From Lachnotalea glycerini (GTDB lineage Bacteria > Bacillota > Clostridia > Lachnospirales > Lachnospiraceae): DNA of 64,000 nucleotides. Under the pieces are notes generated by a model. It saw nothing but the letters and a program-made list of their open reading frames with translations, was not told the origin of the DNA and searched no databases. The translations under genes were made by a program, and so were the position numbers. Within the stretch, counting starts at the first letter, position 1, and each line of letters begins with the position of its first letter. This document shows positions 16,870-25,823 of this stretch, one piece after another. The stretch is from NCBI RefSeq assembly GCF_003201285.1, contig NZ_QICS01000010.1:84919-148918 (forward strand), read 5' to 3'.

Positions 16870-18099
16870 TTAAAATTCAATAAATTCGGATAAGCTATTA
16901 TCTGAGATATTTGTGGTAAGAACTTTCATTACCTTATTATTATCTAAATAAGCAACACTGGGAAATTCCTGAATGCTTAAGCGTTTAGCAATTCCATCTG
17001 ATTTATAAATATCTATTTTTGAAATATTTAATTTTGTTTTACTATATTTAGAGGAAAAGGCTTCAATAACAGGAAGCAGCTCACAGCTTTTTTGATCTGC
17101 TGCATTATAAAGAAATACAAGGGAGGGCTTACCATCATTCAAGATTTGCTTCTCAAATATTTCACTTTCATAAATATATTTTTCGGCACAGTATCCGGCA
17201 ACAGCGCCATCACCAACAGCAGTTGCAACCTGCTTTAGAAATTTATCCCTAACATCACCAACTGCAAATACACCTGGAATATTTGTTTCCATTTTTTCGT
17301 TGGTCATCAGATAACCATTTCGGTTCATATTCAAAGAATCTTTAAAAATTTCTGTATTAGGGAGATATCCGATAAATAAGAAACAGGTATCCACTTTTAC
17401 ATGTAATAACTCGTTCGTTTTTAAATTCTTAAGCACTACAGTATTTAAATGTCCATCGCCTTCATAACCAGCTACTACAGTATTCCACATAAATTCCATT
17501 TTTGGGTTTTGAAGTGCTTGATTTTTGGCAATTTCATTACAGTCCATTTTACCATTGTCATGCATAACAGAAACGATTACTTTTTGAGCAAATTTTGTTA
17601 AGAACATTCCTTCTTCAATCGCTGCATCTCCGCTTCCAATTACCATTACTGTTTTATCAGTATTTGAGGCTGCATCACAGGTTGCACAAAAAGAAATACC
17701 CTTATCATATAAATATAAGTCCTCATTCTTGGCTCCGGTTAAACGTGGTTTTCCTCCGGAAGCGACAATCACTGATTTTGCTGTGTAATTGGTGCGGAAA
17801 GTTTCAATCAATTTTAAGTCGCCTTTTAAATCTACTTTTTTAACATCGGTTAATTTGAAAGTTACACCGAATTTCTTTGCCTGTTTATGAAATAATTCCA
17901 TTAAGCCTAAACCTGTCGTACCATCAGGGAAGCCCGGATAATTCTCTATTTCATTGGTATAAGTGGCTAAACCGCCAACTAGTGATTTTTCAATAATCAA
18001 AGTTTTTAGTCTGGCACGCCCGCAATAAATACCGGCTGTTAATCCGGCACTTCCTCCTCCGATAATAATGACATCATAATTTTCTATCTTTTTTTCCAT
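16870..18099 (-). CDS. Thioredoxin-reductase-like flavoprotein with C-terminal thioredoxin-like domain
   Basis: The first 310 residues are a pyridine-nucleotide disulfide oxidoreductase of the TrxB type: FAD motif GGGSAGLTAG, redox-active CATC (residues 138-141), NAD(P)H motif GSGDAAIEEG and second FAD motif GVFAVGDVRD. The remaining 100 residues (SLVFLYNAADQKSCELLPVIEAF ... SIQEFPSVAYLDNNKVMKVL) have a thioredoxin-like fold pattern. They lack a CxxC; only a single Cys remains. Ordinary TrxB ends near 310, so this is a fusion. It is the last gene of an operon with TusA and two YeeE/YedE halves, which suggests that it reduces persulfide or thiosulfate-derived sulfane sulfur rather than general thioredoxin. 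That role is inferred. Confidence 0.88.
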   Translation of the reverse strand: MEKKIENYDVIIIGGGSAGLTAGIYCGRARLKTLIIEKSLVGGLATYTNEIENYPGFPDGTTGLGLMELFHKQAKKFGVTFKLTDVKKVDLKGDLKLIETFRTNYTAKSVIVASGGKPRLTGAKNEDLYLYDKGISFCATCDAASNTDKTVMVIGSGDAAIEEGMFLTKFAQKVIVSVMHDNGKMDCNEIAKNQALQNPKMEFMWNTVVAGYEGDGHLNTVVLKNLKTNELLHVKVDTCFLFIGYLPNTEIFKDSLNMNRNGYLMTNEKMETNIPGVFAVGDVRDKFLKQVATAVGDGAVAGYCAEKYIYESEIFEKQILNDGKPSLVFLYNAADQKSCELLPVIEAFSSKYSKTKLNISKIDIYKSDGIAKRLSIQEFPSVAYLDNNKVMKVLTTNISDNSLSEFIEF

Positions 18100-18139
18100 T
18101 GTAAATTCCTTTCAATTAGGCTATAGTCTTAAGCTTTTA

Positions 18140-18688
18140 CTACATGAAATATTTAGCCAGCAGCTTGCTCCCGAAAAAGGCACCTACCAGTAAAAACGCA
18201 CCAAATATCCAGCCAGATAAGGAGAAAGAAGCGATACTGGTAAATAAAGCACCAATATTGCAGCCCATTGCCATTCTGGCTCCATAGCCCATAAGCAAAC
18301 CACCGATAACAGCAGCAATAATTTGCTTTATTGATTTAATTTTTTTTATCTTGAATTGCGATGCATATAATGTAGCAATAAGAGCACCAAGGATAATTCC
18401 AAGATTTCTGATGGTTCCACCATCTTGTATCAGTCCATTTGCTAAGGTAGCCTGTGTTTTTTCATCAGCAAAAAAGCTCCAGTGATTTACGTTGCCGCCC
18501 ATTGCTTGAAAAAGCCATGCTCCCCAGTGTGCAAAGGTTGTACTTACTCCCCAGCCATGTTGAAATATAGCAAAATGGGCAATTTGAAACACTGCAAGTA
18601 ATACAGCACCGGCAACATATGTAATAGGTTCTTTCATTAGCTTTTTATAGATTTCATTGTTTCCAAGCTTTATAAAAAATTCTTTCAA
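18140..18688 (-). CDS. YeeE/YedE (TsuA-type) sulfur transporter, second half
   Basis: A membrane protein of about five helices has the family motif GGLLMGYGARMAMGCNIGALFTSIASFSLSGWIFG; the Cys in GCNIG is of the kind used to relay thiosulfate in TsuA. At 182 residues it is half the size of the single-chain transporter. The complementary half is encoded upstream at 18979-19665, with a tusA gene between them. The two chains probably assemble into one transporter. It is spaced 24 bases from tusA and 40 from the reductase gene, all on the same strand. Confidence 0.88.
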   Translation of the reverse strand: MKEFFIKLGNNEIYKKLMKEPITYVAGAVLLAVFQIAHFAIFQHGWGVSTTFAHWGAWLFQAMGGNVNHWSFFADEKTQATLANGLIQDGGTIRNLGIILGALIATLYASQFKIKKIKSIKQIIAAVIGGLLMGYGARMAMGCNIGALFTSIASFSLSGWIFGAFLLVGAFFGSKLLAKYFM

Positions 18689-18712
18689 TGTCTTTCACCT
18701 TTCTTTAAAGTG

Positions 18713-18940
18713 CTATTTTGTTTTTTCAATAATTACTTCCCACTCACCATCATCTACTTCATCTATTTCAACATTATAGCCTTGAGTTCTTGCCCAGTCA
18801 GGTACATTTTTCATGGCACAGCTATGATCGATTGCAACAATCAATACGTCACCAACAGAAAGCTCTGCTATTTTCTTTTCACATTTCATCAGTGGAATAG
18901 GGCAAGCCTCTCCCAAACAATCTAAATTAAATTCAGCCAT
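18713..18940 (-). CDS. TusA-family sulfur carrier
   Basis: This is a small (75-residue) sulfurtransferase with the conserved CPxP motif (LGEACPIPLMK), in which the first Cys carries a persulfide. The rest (VLIVAIDHSCAMKNVPDWARTQGYNVE) fits the SirA/TusA fold. It lies between the two halves of the YeeE/YedE transporter, as TsuB lies next to TsuA in bacteria that import thiosulfate. It would take sulfur from the transporter on the cytoplasmic side. Its ribosome site is GGAGG on the minus strand just upstream. Confidence 0.93.
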   Translation of the reverse strand: MAEFNLDCLGEACPIPLMKCEKKIAELSVGDVLIVAIDHSCAMKNVPDWARTQGYNVEIDEVDDGEWEVIIEKTK

Positions 18941-18978
18941 TTTATAAATTCCTCCATTGTATTATTTTAATTTTTAGT

Positions 18979-19665
18979 TTATTCACTACCCATTTTCTTT
19001 TGTTGCCATTTAATAGCAGCTATGTACAAAAGTACAATAATTAATAATTGAACAACAATTGCTCCAAACCATCCCAAAATGTTGGGTAAAAATATTTTTG
19101 GAGCGCTTTCGTTTAATGTACTCCAAATTGTCCCCATGTCATGTGCTCCCCATAATGAGCCAATCACAAAGAAGAACAAAGAGACAATTTGCATCGTAAA
19201 TCCTTCCCCGACACGCATCAGCGTACCGGATGCGCAGCCTCCTGCAATAACCATACCAATACCAAACAGGATGGCACCAAGAATAAGTGGGATCCCAATA
19301 GGATTAACCCCCGCCATACTTAAATTTGTTTCGCTTCCGTTTAAAACTGAATTTAGCTTAATCGCAAAAAAGCCTACCGATGCTAAGCTGATTGCAACCA
19401 AAACAGCACGAGTAACAGTGGTACTGCCGGTTATAAAAGGATCTCGAAAAGCTGCGGTAAAACAAAATCTTGACCGCTGCAGGGTATAACCAAATAAAAG
19501 TCCAAAGGCAAGATAAATGGGAAGCTTAAGGCTAAATCCCGATAAATAAAATCCAAAGCCGATTACTAATACCGTTATTACAAGTGCATAAGGTATCTGA
19601 CTCTTCTTTGGTTTACGGGGTGCTCTGGTGCGTGAAATACTTGTTTTTTGTTCTTGATCAGGCAT
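18979..19665 (-). CDS. YeeE/YedE (TsuA-type) sulfur transporter, first half
   Basis: A basic N-terminal tail of about 24 residues is followed by roughly five to six membrane helices. The family motifs are GLLFGYTLQRSRFCFTAAFRDPF and GMVIAGGCASGTLMRVGEGF, both with conserved Cys. It is the first gene of a four-gene operon: this half, tusA, the second half, and the reductase-like gene. A TATAAT on the minus strand at 19721-19726 lies just before it, with a palindromic candidate LysR operator about 40 bases further upstream. The likely substrate is thiosulfate or another sulfane-sulfur compound, from family knowledge. Confidence 0.88.
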   Translation of the reverse strand: MPDQEQKTSISRTRAPRKPKKSQIPYALVITVLVIGFGFYLSGFSLKLPIYLAFGLLFGYTLQRSRFCFTAAFRDPFITGSTTVTRAVLVAISLASVGFFAIKLNSVLNGSETNLSMAGVNPIGIPLILGAILFGIGMVIAGGCASGTLMRVGEGFTMQIVSLFFFVIGSLWGAHDMGTIWSTLNESAPKIFLPNILGWFGAIVVQLLIIVLLYIAAIKWQQKKMGSE

Positions 19666-19765
19666 TTAAATACCTCCTTTCGTAAAATTGTTAATAATAT
19701 AACAAACACTGTATTTGAATTATAGCATGAAAAGGCTTTGGTCAGGTAAACGGAAATTACAATAG

Positions 19766-19786
19766 ATGATAAGAAAAACTTATCAT
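19766..19786. promoter_or_regulatory. Candidate LysR operator between divergent genes
   Basis: A perfect inverted repeat, ATGATAAG - 5 bases - CTTATCAT, contains the T-N11-A pattern of LysR-type sites. It sits between the divergent LysR gene and the sulfur operon and upstream of the operon's TATAAT, as expected for activation of a promoter with a weak -35 box. Confidence 0.6.
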
Positions 19787-19887
19787 ACGTTTCACAAATT
19801 AGCGATACAAAACTACTTTAATCTGTTATAGTATAAAAAATAGGTTTGGTATGATTTGTATGAGCATCACAATGGGGGAAAGAAAGT

Positions 19888-20784
19888 ATGAATATTGAAT
19901 TTTTGAAAATGTTGATCGAAGTGGTAAAATGTAAGAGTATTCGAAAAGCATCAGCATCGAAAAGTATCTCACAGTCAGCGCTTAGTCAGGAGATTCAAAC
20001 AATAGAGCGTAATTTTAATGTTAAGATTTTTGATAGAACACATAAAGGAGTTGAGCTGACGGAAGCGGGTATGATTGTATATAAGCATGCGGTTGAGATT
20101 ACTGCTTTATACGATAAAATGACAGATGAAATTTCAAATTATCAAAGTAAAAACCAAAAGCTAAGAATCAGTGCTACTTCTGTTGCCTGCTCTTATGCTT
20201 TGCCATGTACACTATATCATATCAAGAACAAGTTTCCTTCATACATCATTGAAATGGAGACGTTGCCAAGTAATGAAATCGAGAAAAATATTGCGCTTGG
20301 AATCGGAGATATTGGAATTGTGGTTGGAAAACCAGAAAATGAATCCTTTATTTACAAGAGGGTTTATTCGGATCAGTACTATCTGGTTGCCGGGTATCAT
20401 ATGGATGTACCAAGTAAATTAAAAATGAAAAATCTACATCAGTACCCACTTTTAATGCTTTCCAAAACGCAAAAATCCAGGAAGATATTAGAAGCATATT
20501 TCAAAGAAAAAGGCTTAGAAATGAATGATTTGAATATTTTATATGATCTGGATTCAATAGAGTCGATTAAAGTTTCGGCGATACAAGAGTACGGATTGGC
20601 ATTTCTTCCTTATATGGCGATTAAGAAAGAATTATATAATAAACAGTTGAAAATAATTGATTTGGAACATTTTGATTTCAAGTGTGAATATTATACCATT
20701 AAAAGAAAGCAGGATTATAATCGCTCGGAGCATATGAGCATTATATCTTATATAGAAAAAATTATACAGAAGACAGTATGTTAG
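19888..20784 (+). CDS. LysR-type transcriptional regulator
   Basis: The N-terminal winged helix-turn-helix (MNIEFLKMLIEVVKCKSIRKASASKSISQSALSQEIQTIERNFNVKIFDRTHKGVELTEAG) and a C-terminal substrate-binding-type effector domain make a standard 298-residue LysR protein. It is transcribed divergently from the YeeE/TusA operon, with a perfect palindrome between them, so it very probably controls that operon in response to a sulfur metabolite. Its 3' end overlaps the end of the convergent second TusA gene by 23 bases. Confidence 0.93.
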   Translation: MNIEFLKMLIEVVKCKSIRKASASKSISQSALSQEIQTIERNFNVKIFDRTHKGVELTEAGMIVYKHAVEITALYDKMTDEISNYQSKNQKLRISATSVACSYALPCTLYHIKNKFPSYIIEMETLPSNEIEKNIALGIGDIGIVVGKPENESFIYKRVYSDQYYLVAGYHMDVPSKLKMKNLHQYPLLMLSKTQKSRKILEAYFKEKGLEMNDLNILYDLDSIESIKVSAIQEYGLAFLPYMAIKKELYNKQLKIIDLEHFDFKCEYYTIKRKQDYNRSEHMSIISYIEKIIQKTVC

Positions 20785-20992
20785 AGATTGTAATTTCCCA
20801 AACACCTATAATTGCTTCATTATCATGAAAGGAAAAGTGATGCATGCGGCAAAAATCCTTAATTGAAGTTAAAGAGCAGCTGTGGTCGGTTATAAGCATA
20901 ACGGTGCCCCCTTTTTTTATATTCGGGATTTCCTTTTCAAGCATGAGTAGAGGAATTGGGCACATATCGCCTAAGCAATCAATTACTTTCAT
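20762..20992 (-). CDS. Second TusA-family sulfur carrier
   Basis: A 76-residue TusA-like protein has the motif LGDMCPIPLLML and a downstream DHSC, as in the first TusA copy. The start at 20992 (MKVIDCLGDMCPIP) is chosen because the longer frame to 21094 adds 34 residues that do not fit the family. It runs convergent with, and overlaps, the LysR gene by 23 bases. It is unlinked from the transporter operon but belongs to the same functional neighbourhood. Confidence 0.85.
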   Translation of the reverse strand: MKVIDCLGDMCPIPLLMLEKEIPNIKKGGTVMLITDHSCSLTSIKDFCRMHHFSFHDNEAIIGVWEITISNILSSV

Positions 20993-21152
20993 AAGTATAC
21001 CAACCTTTCTTACAGTGCGGACAAGATTTGCAAATCGATCGCAATATTTTGGAACCGATAGTGTAATAGTGTAACAAAATATAAACTTTGTCAAGAAGTT
21101 TAAAAGGTCTTATATAATAGAATAAACATAATTATAATGATAGGAGGCAGAT

Positions 21153-21836
21153 ATGGAGGACATGATTTTCGCTCTGCAAAACAGTGTTCTTTGCAAAGGA
21201 ATGAGCGAAGAACAGATTAGTAATTTTATTAACACCAGTCGTATTACAAAGAGGCAATACAATAAGGGAAGTATTATTTTTCATGAGCAGGACAAGCCGG
21301 TAAAGTTATATTTGCTCATGGAAGGCAGGGTTTCGATTTGCAAGGATACGATGTCTGGAAGAAAGATTTTGATAACAGAGATAACCAGATGCGGTGATAT
21401 ATTTGGAGAAATTTATCTTTATATGCAAAAAGAACAGTATAATATTTATGCTACTGTGCAAGAAAATGCAAAGATCATGGAATTTAATTCGGAATTATTT
21501 GCTATGAAAAAGGGTATGCTTGAACCCTCTCACATTATTGTATTTCAAAATATTTTAATGCTGTTTGCGCAGAAAGCTTACAACATGAATATGAAATTAC
21601 AGGTCTTAAGCAGCGGAAATTTAAGACAGTGTCTTGTTAGATTTCTATTTAATCAACAGATGGAAGAAAACGTAATTCAGTTATGTATGACAAGAGAAGC
21701 AATGGCAGAATATTTGAATGTGGCAAGACAATCCTTATCAAGAGAGTTTGGCGAAATGCAGGAGGAAGGCCTGATTAAGGTCAATAAAAAAACAATAACA
21801 ATATTAGATCAAGAAAAGTTGGAGGAATATTTATAA
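21153..21836 (+). CDS. Crp/Fnr-family regulator, probably HcpR-like
   Basis: An N-terminal cyclic-nucleotide-binding-type beta barrel (GSIIFHEQDKPVKLYLLMEGRVSICKD, CGDIFGEIYLY) joins a C-terminal winged helix-turn-helix (MTREAMAEYLNVARQSLSREFGEMQEEGLI). It has no N-terminal Cys cluster of the Fnr type. The gene stands immediately before hcp. A TTGTGA-N6-TAACAA box lies in the intergenic region, which matches the HcpR arrangement known from clostridia and sulfate reducers, where the regulator senses nitric oxide or related stress. The HcpR identity is inferred from context. Confidence 0.88.
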   Translation: MEDMIFALQNSVLCKGMSEEQISNFINTSRITKRQYNKGSIIFHEQDKPVKLYLLMEGRVSICKDTMSGRKILITEITRCGDIFGEIYLYMQKEQYNIYATVQENAKIMEFNSELFAMKKGMLEPSHIIVFQNILMLFAQKAYNMNMKLQVLSSGNLRQCLVRFLFNQQMEENVIQLCMTREAMAEYLNVARQSLSREFGEMQEEGLIKVNKKTITILDQEKLEEYL

Positions 21837-21910
21837 GTCTGATGAAACAGTCGTCAGTGCGGGTTTTATAAATGATAAAATGTATTTACTTAAATGATAA
21901 AATGTAACAA

Positions 21911-21928
21911 TTGTGACAGAAATAACAA
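21911..21928 (+). promoter_or_regulatory. Crp/Fnr-family (HcpR-like) binding site upstream of hcp
   Basis: TTGTGA-CAGAAA-TAACAA matches the TTGTGA-N6-TCACAA pattern at all but one position. It overlaps the likely -35 region of a TATGAT (21940-21945) promoter for hcp. Just upstream, TAAATGATAAAATGTA occurs twice (21869-21884 and 21891-21906), a 22-base period. Confidence 0.65.
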
Positions 21929-22013
21929 AACTAACATGCTATGATTCTATTAACAAATAAATAATACTCGAATGTAATCGAGTTCAATATTTCACAATGA
22001 ATAGGAGAATCAT

Positions 22014-23651
22014 ATGGAAAATAAAATGTTTTGTTATCAGTGTCAAGAGACAGCAGGATGTCAGGGATGTACTCAGATGGGTGTCTGTGGAAAAACTCCG
22101 GAAGTAGCAGCAATGCAGGACTTACTTATTTATGTAACCAAGGGGTTAGCTGAGATAACAACTAAACTTAGAGATGAAAAGGTAACAATTGAAAAGAAAA
22201 TAAATCATCTCATTACATGGAACTTATTTACAACTATTACAAATGCCAATTTTGATGAAGCTGTATTTATTGAAAGAATAAAAAATACTTTAGATGTAAA
22301 AAAAGAATTATTAAAAAAATTATCGAATCATAGCAGCTTATCAAAGGCAGCTATATGGGAAGAATATGATATAACCCAAATGAAGAAGAAAGCTGCAGAG
22401 GTTGGAGTTCTTGCCACTGAAAATGAGGATGTCAGAAGTCTTCGTGAATTAATCACATACGGACTAAAGGGTTTATGTGCTTATTTGAAGCATGCGAATG
22501 TACTTGAAAAAGAGAATGAAGCGGTTGATATTTTCGTTCAGGAAACATTAATGAAATTATTAGATGATTCTTTGAGTGTAGATGATCTGATTGGATTAAC
22601 ACTTCAAACAGGAAAATTTGGTGTAGATGGAATGGCACTGTTAGATGATGCCAATACTTCTGCTTATGGTAATCCTGAAATTACAAGTGTTAATTTAGGT
22701 GTAAGAGCAAATCCGGGCATTCTGGTATCAGGACATGATTTGCGTGATATTGAAATGTTGCTAGAGCAGACACAAGGAACCGGAATAGATGTATATACCC
22801 ATTCAGAAATGCTGCCTGCTCATTATTATCCGGCATTTAAGAAATATGATAACTTTGTAGGGAACTATGGAAATGCATGGTGGAAGCAAAAAGAAGAATT
22901 TGAAAGCTTTAACGGACCGATTTTAATGACAACTAACTGTATCGTGCCTCCAAAGTCTAGTTATAAAGAACGTTTATTTACAACCGGAAGTGCAGGTATG
23001 GTAGGCTGTAAGCATATACCGGGCAGTGAGGGTGAAAAGAAAGACTTTACAGAATTGATTAATCTGGCAAAGACCTGTCAGCCACCAACAGAAATTGAAA
23101 CAGGAAGTATAGTGGGAGGTTTTGCTCATAATCAGGTATTTGCGTTGGCAGATAAAGTGGTTGATGCGGTTAAATCTGGAGCGATCAAGAAGTTTGTCGT
23201 TATGGCAGGCTGTGACGGCAGAGCGAAATCAAGAAATTATTATACCGATTTTGCAAAGGCTTTACCAAAAGATGCGGTTATTTTGACAGCAGGTTGTGCA
23301 AAATATAAGTATATCAAATTAGATTTAGGAGATATCGGAGGAATACCAAGGGTATTGGATGCAGGACAATGTAATGACTCCTACTCTTTAGTACTGATAG
23401 CATTAAAATTACAAGAGATTTTTGGATTGGAAAGTGTCAATGATTTACCAATTGCCTATAATATTGCATGGTATGAACAAAAAGCAGTAATTGTATTACT
23501 ATCTTTGCTCTACTTAGGCGTAAAAAACATTCATTTAGGACCAACGCTTCCAGCCTTTTTATCACCAAATGTTGCAAATGTATTAGTAGAAAATTTCGGT
23601 ATTGCAGGAATTACCGATGTTGAAAATGACATGAAGCTCTTTTTTGAATAG
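22014..23651 (+). CDS. hcp: Hydroxylamine reductase / hybrid cluster protein
   Basis: Hcp is an iron-sulfur enzyme with an Fe-S-O hybrid cluster. It reduces hydroxylamine in vitro and acts as an NO reductase or S-nitrosylase in vivo. The N-terminal Cys set ([22 protein letters not shown]) binds the conventional cluster. The C-terminal half has hybrid-cluster ligands in [22 protein letters not shown] and DAGQCND. Length 545 is typical. It follows a Crp/Fnr regulator and a matching box, and leads an operon with a ferredoxin-like and a cupin gene, so it is likely induced by nitrosative or redox stress. Confidence 0.97.
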   Translation: MENKMFCYQCQETAGCQGCTQMGVCGKTPEVAAMQDLLIYVTKGLAEITTKLRDEKVTIEKKINHLITWNLFTTITNANFDEAVFIERIKNTLDVKKELLKKLSNHSSLSKAAIWEEYDITQMKKKAAEVGVLATENEDVRSLRELITYGLKGLCAYLKHANVLEKENEAVDIFVQETLMKLLDDSLSVDDLIGLTLQTGKFGVDGMALLDDANTSAYGNPEITSVNLGVRANPGILVSGHDLRDIEMLLEQTQGTGIDVYTHSEMLPAHYYPAFKKYDNFVGNYGNAWWKQKEEFESFNGPILMTTNCIVPPKSSYKERLFTTGSAGMVGCKHIPGSEGEKKDFTELINLAKTCQPPTEIETGSIVGGFAHNQVFALADKVVDAVKSGAIKKFVVMAGCDGRAKSRNYYTDFAKALPKDAVILTAGCAKYKYIKLDLGDIGGIPRVLDAGQCNDSYSLVLIALKLQEIFGLESVNDLPIAYNIAWYEQKAVIVLLSLLYLGVKNIHLGPTLPAFLSPNVANVLVENFGIAGITDVENDMKLFFE

Positions 23652-23660
23652 GAGGAGACT

Positions 23661-24404
23661 ATGATTAGGCAGATTATAAAGATAGAGGAAGAGAAATGTA
23701 ATGGCTGTGGAGCTTGTGCCAGTGCTTGTCATGAAGGAGCAATTGCTATGATTGATGGCAAAGCAAAGCTGATTCGGGATGATTATTGTGATGGCTTGGG
23801 TAACTGTTTGCCGGTCTGCCCAACAGGTGCAATTACATTTGAAGAAAGAGAAGCGGCTGAATATGATGAAGAAGCAGTGGAACAGTACCAAAAGAATAAG
23901 AAGCAAATGCAGGAGCAAAGTAGTGGTGCTTGCCATACAGGCGGTTGTCCTGGCAGCGCAGCGAGGGCATTAAAGCAAGAGAACGCAGAGAAGATAGAAG
24001 AAGAGATACAAGAAAGTCACACTTACGCAGCAAAAAAAAGTGAGCTGATGCAATGGCCGGTGCAAATCAAGCTCGTTCCAGTAAATGCCCCTTATTTTGA
24101 TAATGCAAATCTTTTAATTGCTGCAGACTGTACTGCTTATGCATACGCTAATTTCCATCAGGATTTTATTAAGAACCATATTACGCTCGTAGGCTGTCCG
24201 AAGCTTGATGAGGGAGACTACTCAGAAAAATTAACCGCAATTATTAAAAACAATCATATTAAGAGTGTGAAAGTAGTTCGTATGGAAGTACCATGCTGTG
24301 GTGGAATGGAGCATGCTGTTATACAAGCATTAAAAAATAGTAATAAAATGATCCCTTGGCAGGTGGTAACGATTTCTTGTGATGGAAAAATATTAGATAA
24401 CTAA
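23661..24404 (+). CDS. 4Fe-4S ferredoxin-type electron-transfer protein of the hcp operon
   Basis: Two ferredoxin-type clusters are seen at the N-terminus (CNGCGACASACHEG and CDGLGNCLPVCPTG). A Cys-containing middle stretch (GACHTGGCPGSA) follows. The C-terminal 120 residues have AADCTAYAYANFH, VGCPKLDE and VPCCGGME motifs, which could hold a further metal site. It is nine bases after hcp. In anaerobes such proteins are regularly paired with Hcp and probably supply its electrons. The specific partner role is inferred from linkage. Confidence 0.9.
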   Translation: MIRQIIKIEEEKCNGCGACASACHEGAIAMIDGKAKLIRDDYCDGLGNCLPVCPTGAITFEEREAAEYDEEAVEQYQKNKKQMQEQSSGACHTGGCPGSAARALKQENAEKIEEEIQESHTYAAKKSELMQWPVQIKLVPVNAPYFDNANLLIAADCTAYAYANFHQDFIKNHITLVGCPKLDEGDYSEKLTAIIKNNHIKSVKVVRMEVPCCGGMEHAVIQALKNSNKMIPWQVVTISCDGKILDN

Positions 24405-24445
24405 ATCACTTAATTTCTTTATTAAGCAAAGAAGGGAGAGAGAAA

Positions 24446-24787
24446 ATGAGTATAAATAATACAATTATGAAAAATATAGTCAAATCAGAAGTAGTAGAAT
24501 TAAAGGAGCAGGTTGGATATTTGGAGCATCAGGTGGTAAGCAAGACCTTAGTTCAGAATGAAGCTCTTAATATTACATTGTTTGCATTTGACAAAAACGA
24601 GGAAATCAGTTCTCATGAATCTAAGGGAGATGCTTTTGTTACATGCTTGGACGGCGAAGGTGAAATCACAATTGATGATGCAAAATACAGTTTAACTGAA
24701 GGTCAGTCAATAGTAATGCCTGCACGGCATCCACATGCTGTTTTCGGAAAAGAAAAATTTAAAATGCTGTTAGTAGTCGTGTTTTAA
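24446..24787 (+). CDS. Cupin-domain protein
   Basis: A 113-residue single cupin barrel shows the two metal-binding motifs in degenerate form: HESKGDAFVTCLDGEGE (only the first His) and PARHPHAVFG with two His. Small cupins of this sort are often the third gene of clostridial hcp operons, but their reaction is not established. It starts 41 bases after the ferredoxin-type gene with AAGGGAG before its ATG and is probably co-transcribed. Confidence 0.88.
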   Translation: MSINNTIMKNIVKSEVVELKEQVGYLEHQVVSKTLVQNEALNITLFAFDKNEEISSHESKGDAFVTCLDGEGEITIDDAKYSLTEGQSIVMPARHPHAVFGKEKFKMLLVVVF

Positions 24788-24806
24788 CATTGTAATAGTG
24801 GTATAG

Positions 24807-24841
24807 CTTAAGGGGTATCAAAATTATTGATATCCCTTAAG
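24807..24841 (+). terminator. Hairpin after the hcp operon, possible terminator
   Basis: Arms CTTAAGGGGTATCA (24807-24820) and TGATATCCCTTAAG (24828-24841) pair with one G-T. There is no clear T run, so it may act as a weak or factor-assisted terminator or an mRNA stabiliser between convergent genes. Confidence 0.45.
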
Positions 24842-24883
24842 TATGTCATATAATTAAAATAGATTCTGTTGAATTGACATGTA

Positions 24884-25591
24884 TCATTCAAAAAGATCAA
24901 GCATCATTTTTTCACCATGCTTTTTGTATACCTGAAGCTTGTTATTTAAATCGCAAGTAGCTAAAAAAATATCTGAAATTTCTTTGATATCATGAGATTT
25001 CAACTGATCTATCAGCCATTTTTCATTTTTCCCGGTATGTTTTAGGTTTTCAAAAAGAATATTACCATCTATAATCACGTTGGCTACCAAATTATCCTGA
25101 GTTGGCTTAATGCCAAGATCTTTACCAATAATAGGGCGCTGGTCAGATACAGGAAGAATACTCACTTTACCGTTTGCTTCTAATATTATTGTTTGAATAT
25201 TAGATAAATCGAAATATCCATTGATTCTTAATTGTGACATAAATTCATTAATATCTATTCTGGCTTTTTGCAAATTTTTAGAAAATATCTCTCCATTATC
25301 AAATAGTATAATAGCTTTTCCTGTGACTAGTCGCCTGAGCTTGATAGATTTATCAGTTAAAATGGAAAGCAAAAATATAATAATTCCATATACCAGCATT
25401 GCGACAAATGGCTTTAAAGAATCTGTAAATTCAGTGGTAGCAAGCTCCGCGGCAATGGAACCGATTGTAATACTGTTAATGTAATCAAACATGCTAAGCT
25501 GTGACATTTCACGGTTACCAATCAGCTTGGTTATGATAAATAAAGTTAGAATAGAAACCAGAGAGGTAAAAAGTGCCTGTAATATTTCCAT
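24884..25591 (-). CDS. DUF421 (YetF-family) membrane protein
   Basis: Three membrane helices fill the first 90 residues (LFIITKLIGNREMSQLSMFDYINSITIGSIAAELA is the family signature). They are followed by a cytoplasmic YetF-type domain (FDNGEIFSKNLQKARIDINEFMSQLRINGYFDLSNIQTIILEANGKVSILP). Length 235 is normal. Homologues are common in spore-formers, where some relatives are spore-membrane proteins, but the molecular function is not established. It is a single gene convergent with the hcp operon. Confidence 0.93.
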   Translation of the reverse strand: MEILQALFTSLVSILTLFIITKLIGNREMSQLSMFDYINSITIGSIAAELATTEFTDSLKPFVAMLVYGIIIFLLSILTDKSIKLRRLVTGKAIILFDNGEIFSKNLQKARIDINEFMSQLRINGYFDLSNIQTIILEANGKVSILPVSDQRPIIGKDLGIKPTQDNLVANVIIDGNILFENLKHTGKNEKWLIDQLKSHDIKEISDIFLATCDLNNKLQVYKKHGEKMMLDLFE

Positions 25592-25780
25592 TTTTAAGCT
25601 TCCTTTCTAATGTATTGAAACTATAGCAATTAAAATATTACTGTTAGTATCGTTACTTTCTATAAAATTATGTATGAAAGTAGTAAATTAACTTAAGTTT
25701 GACTAAATAAAAATGCCATTTGTGATTTCTTTTTTGAAAAACAACTTCTTTTTATGTACTACTGATTAAATAATAATGTA

Positions 25781-25815
25781 AAGAAATACACCCTCTTTGA
25801 TCAATGAAGGTGTAT
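25781..25815 (-). terminator. Terminator after the flavin oxidoreductase gene
   Basis: Arms ATACACCCTC (25786-25795) and GAAGGTGTAT (25806-25815), with one G-T pair, are followed on the minus strand by TTCTTT. It lies beyond the zinc-ribbon remnant, so the transcript includes that segment. Confidence 0.7.
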
Positions 25816-25823
25816 GTTCAATT

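Noticed and set aside
20844..21074. Plus-strand open frame opposite the second TusA
   Set aside because: It is the antisense of a gene with a clear CPIP motif and has no ribosome site.
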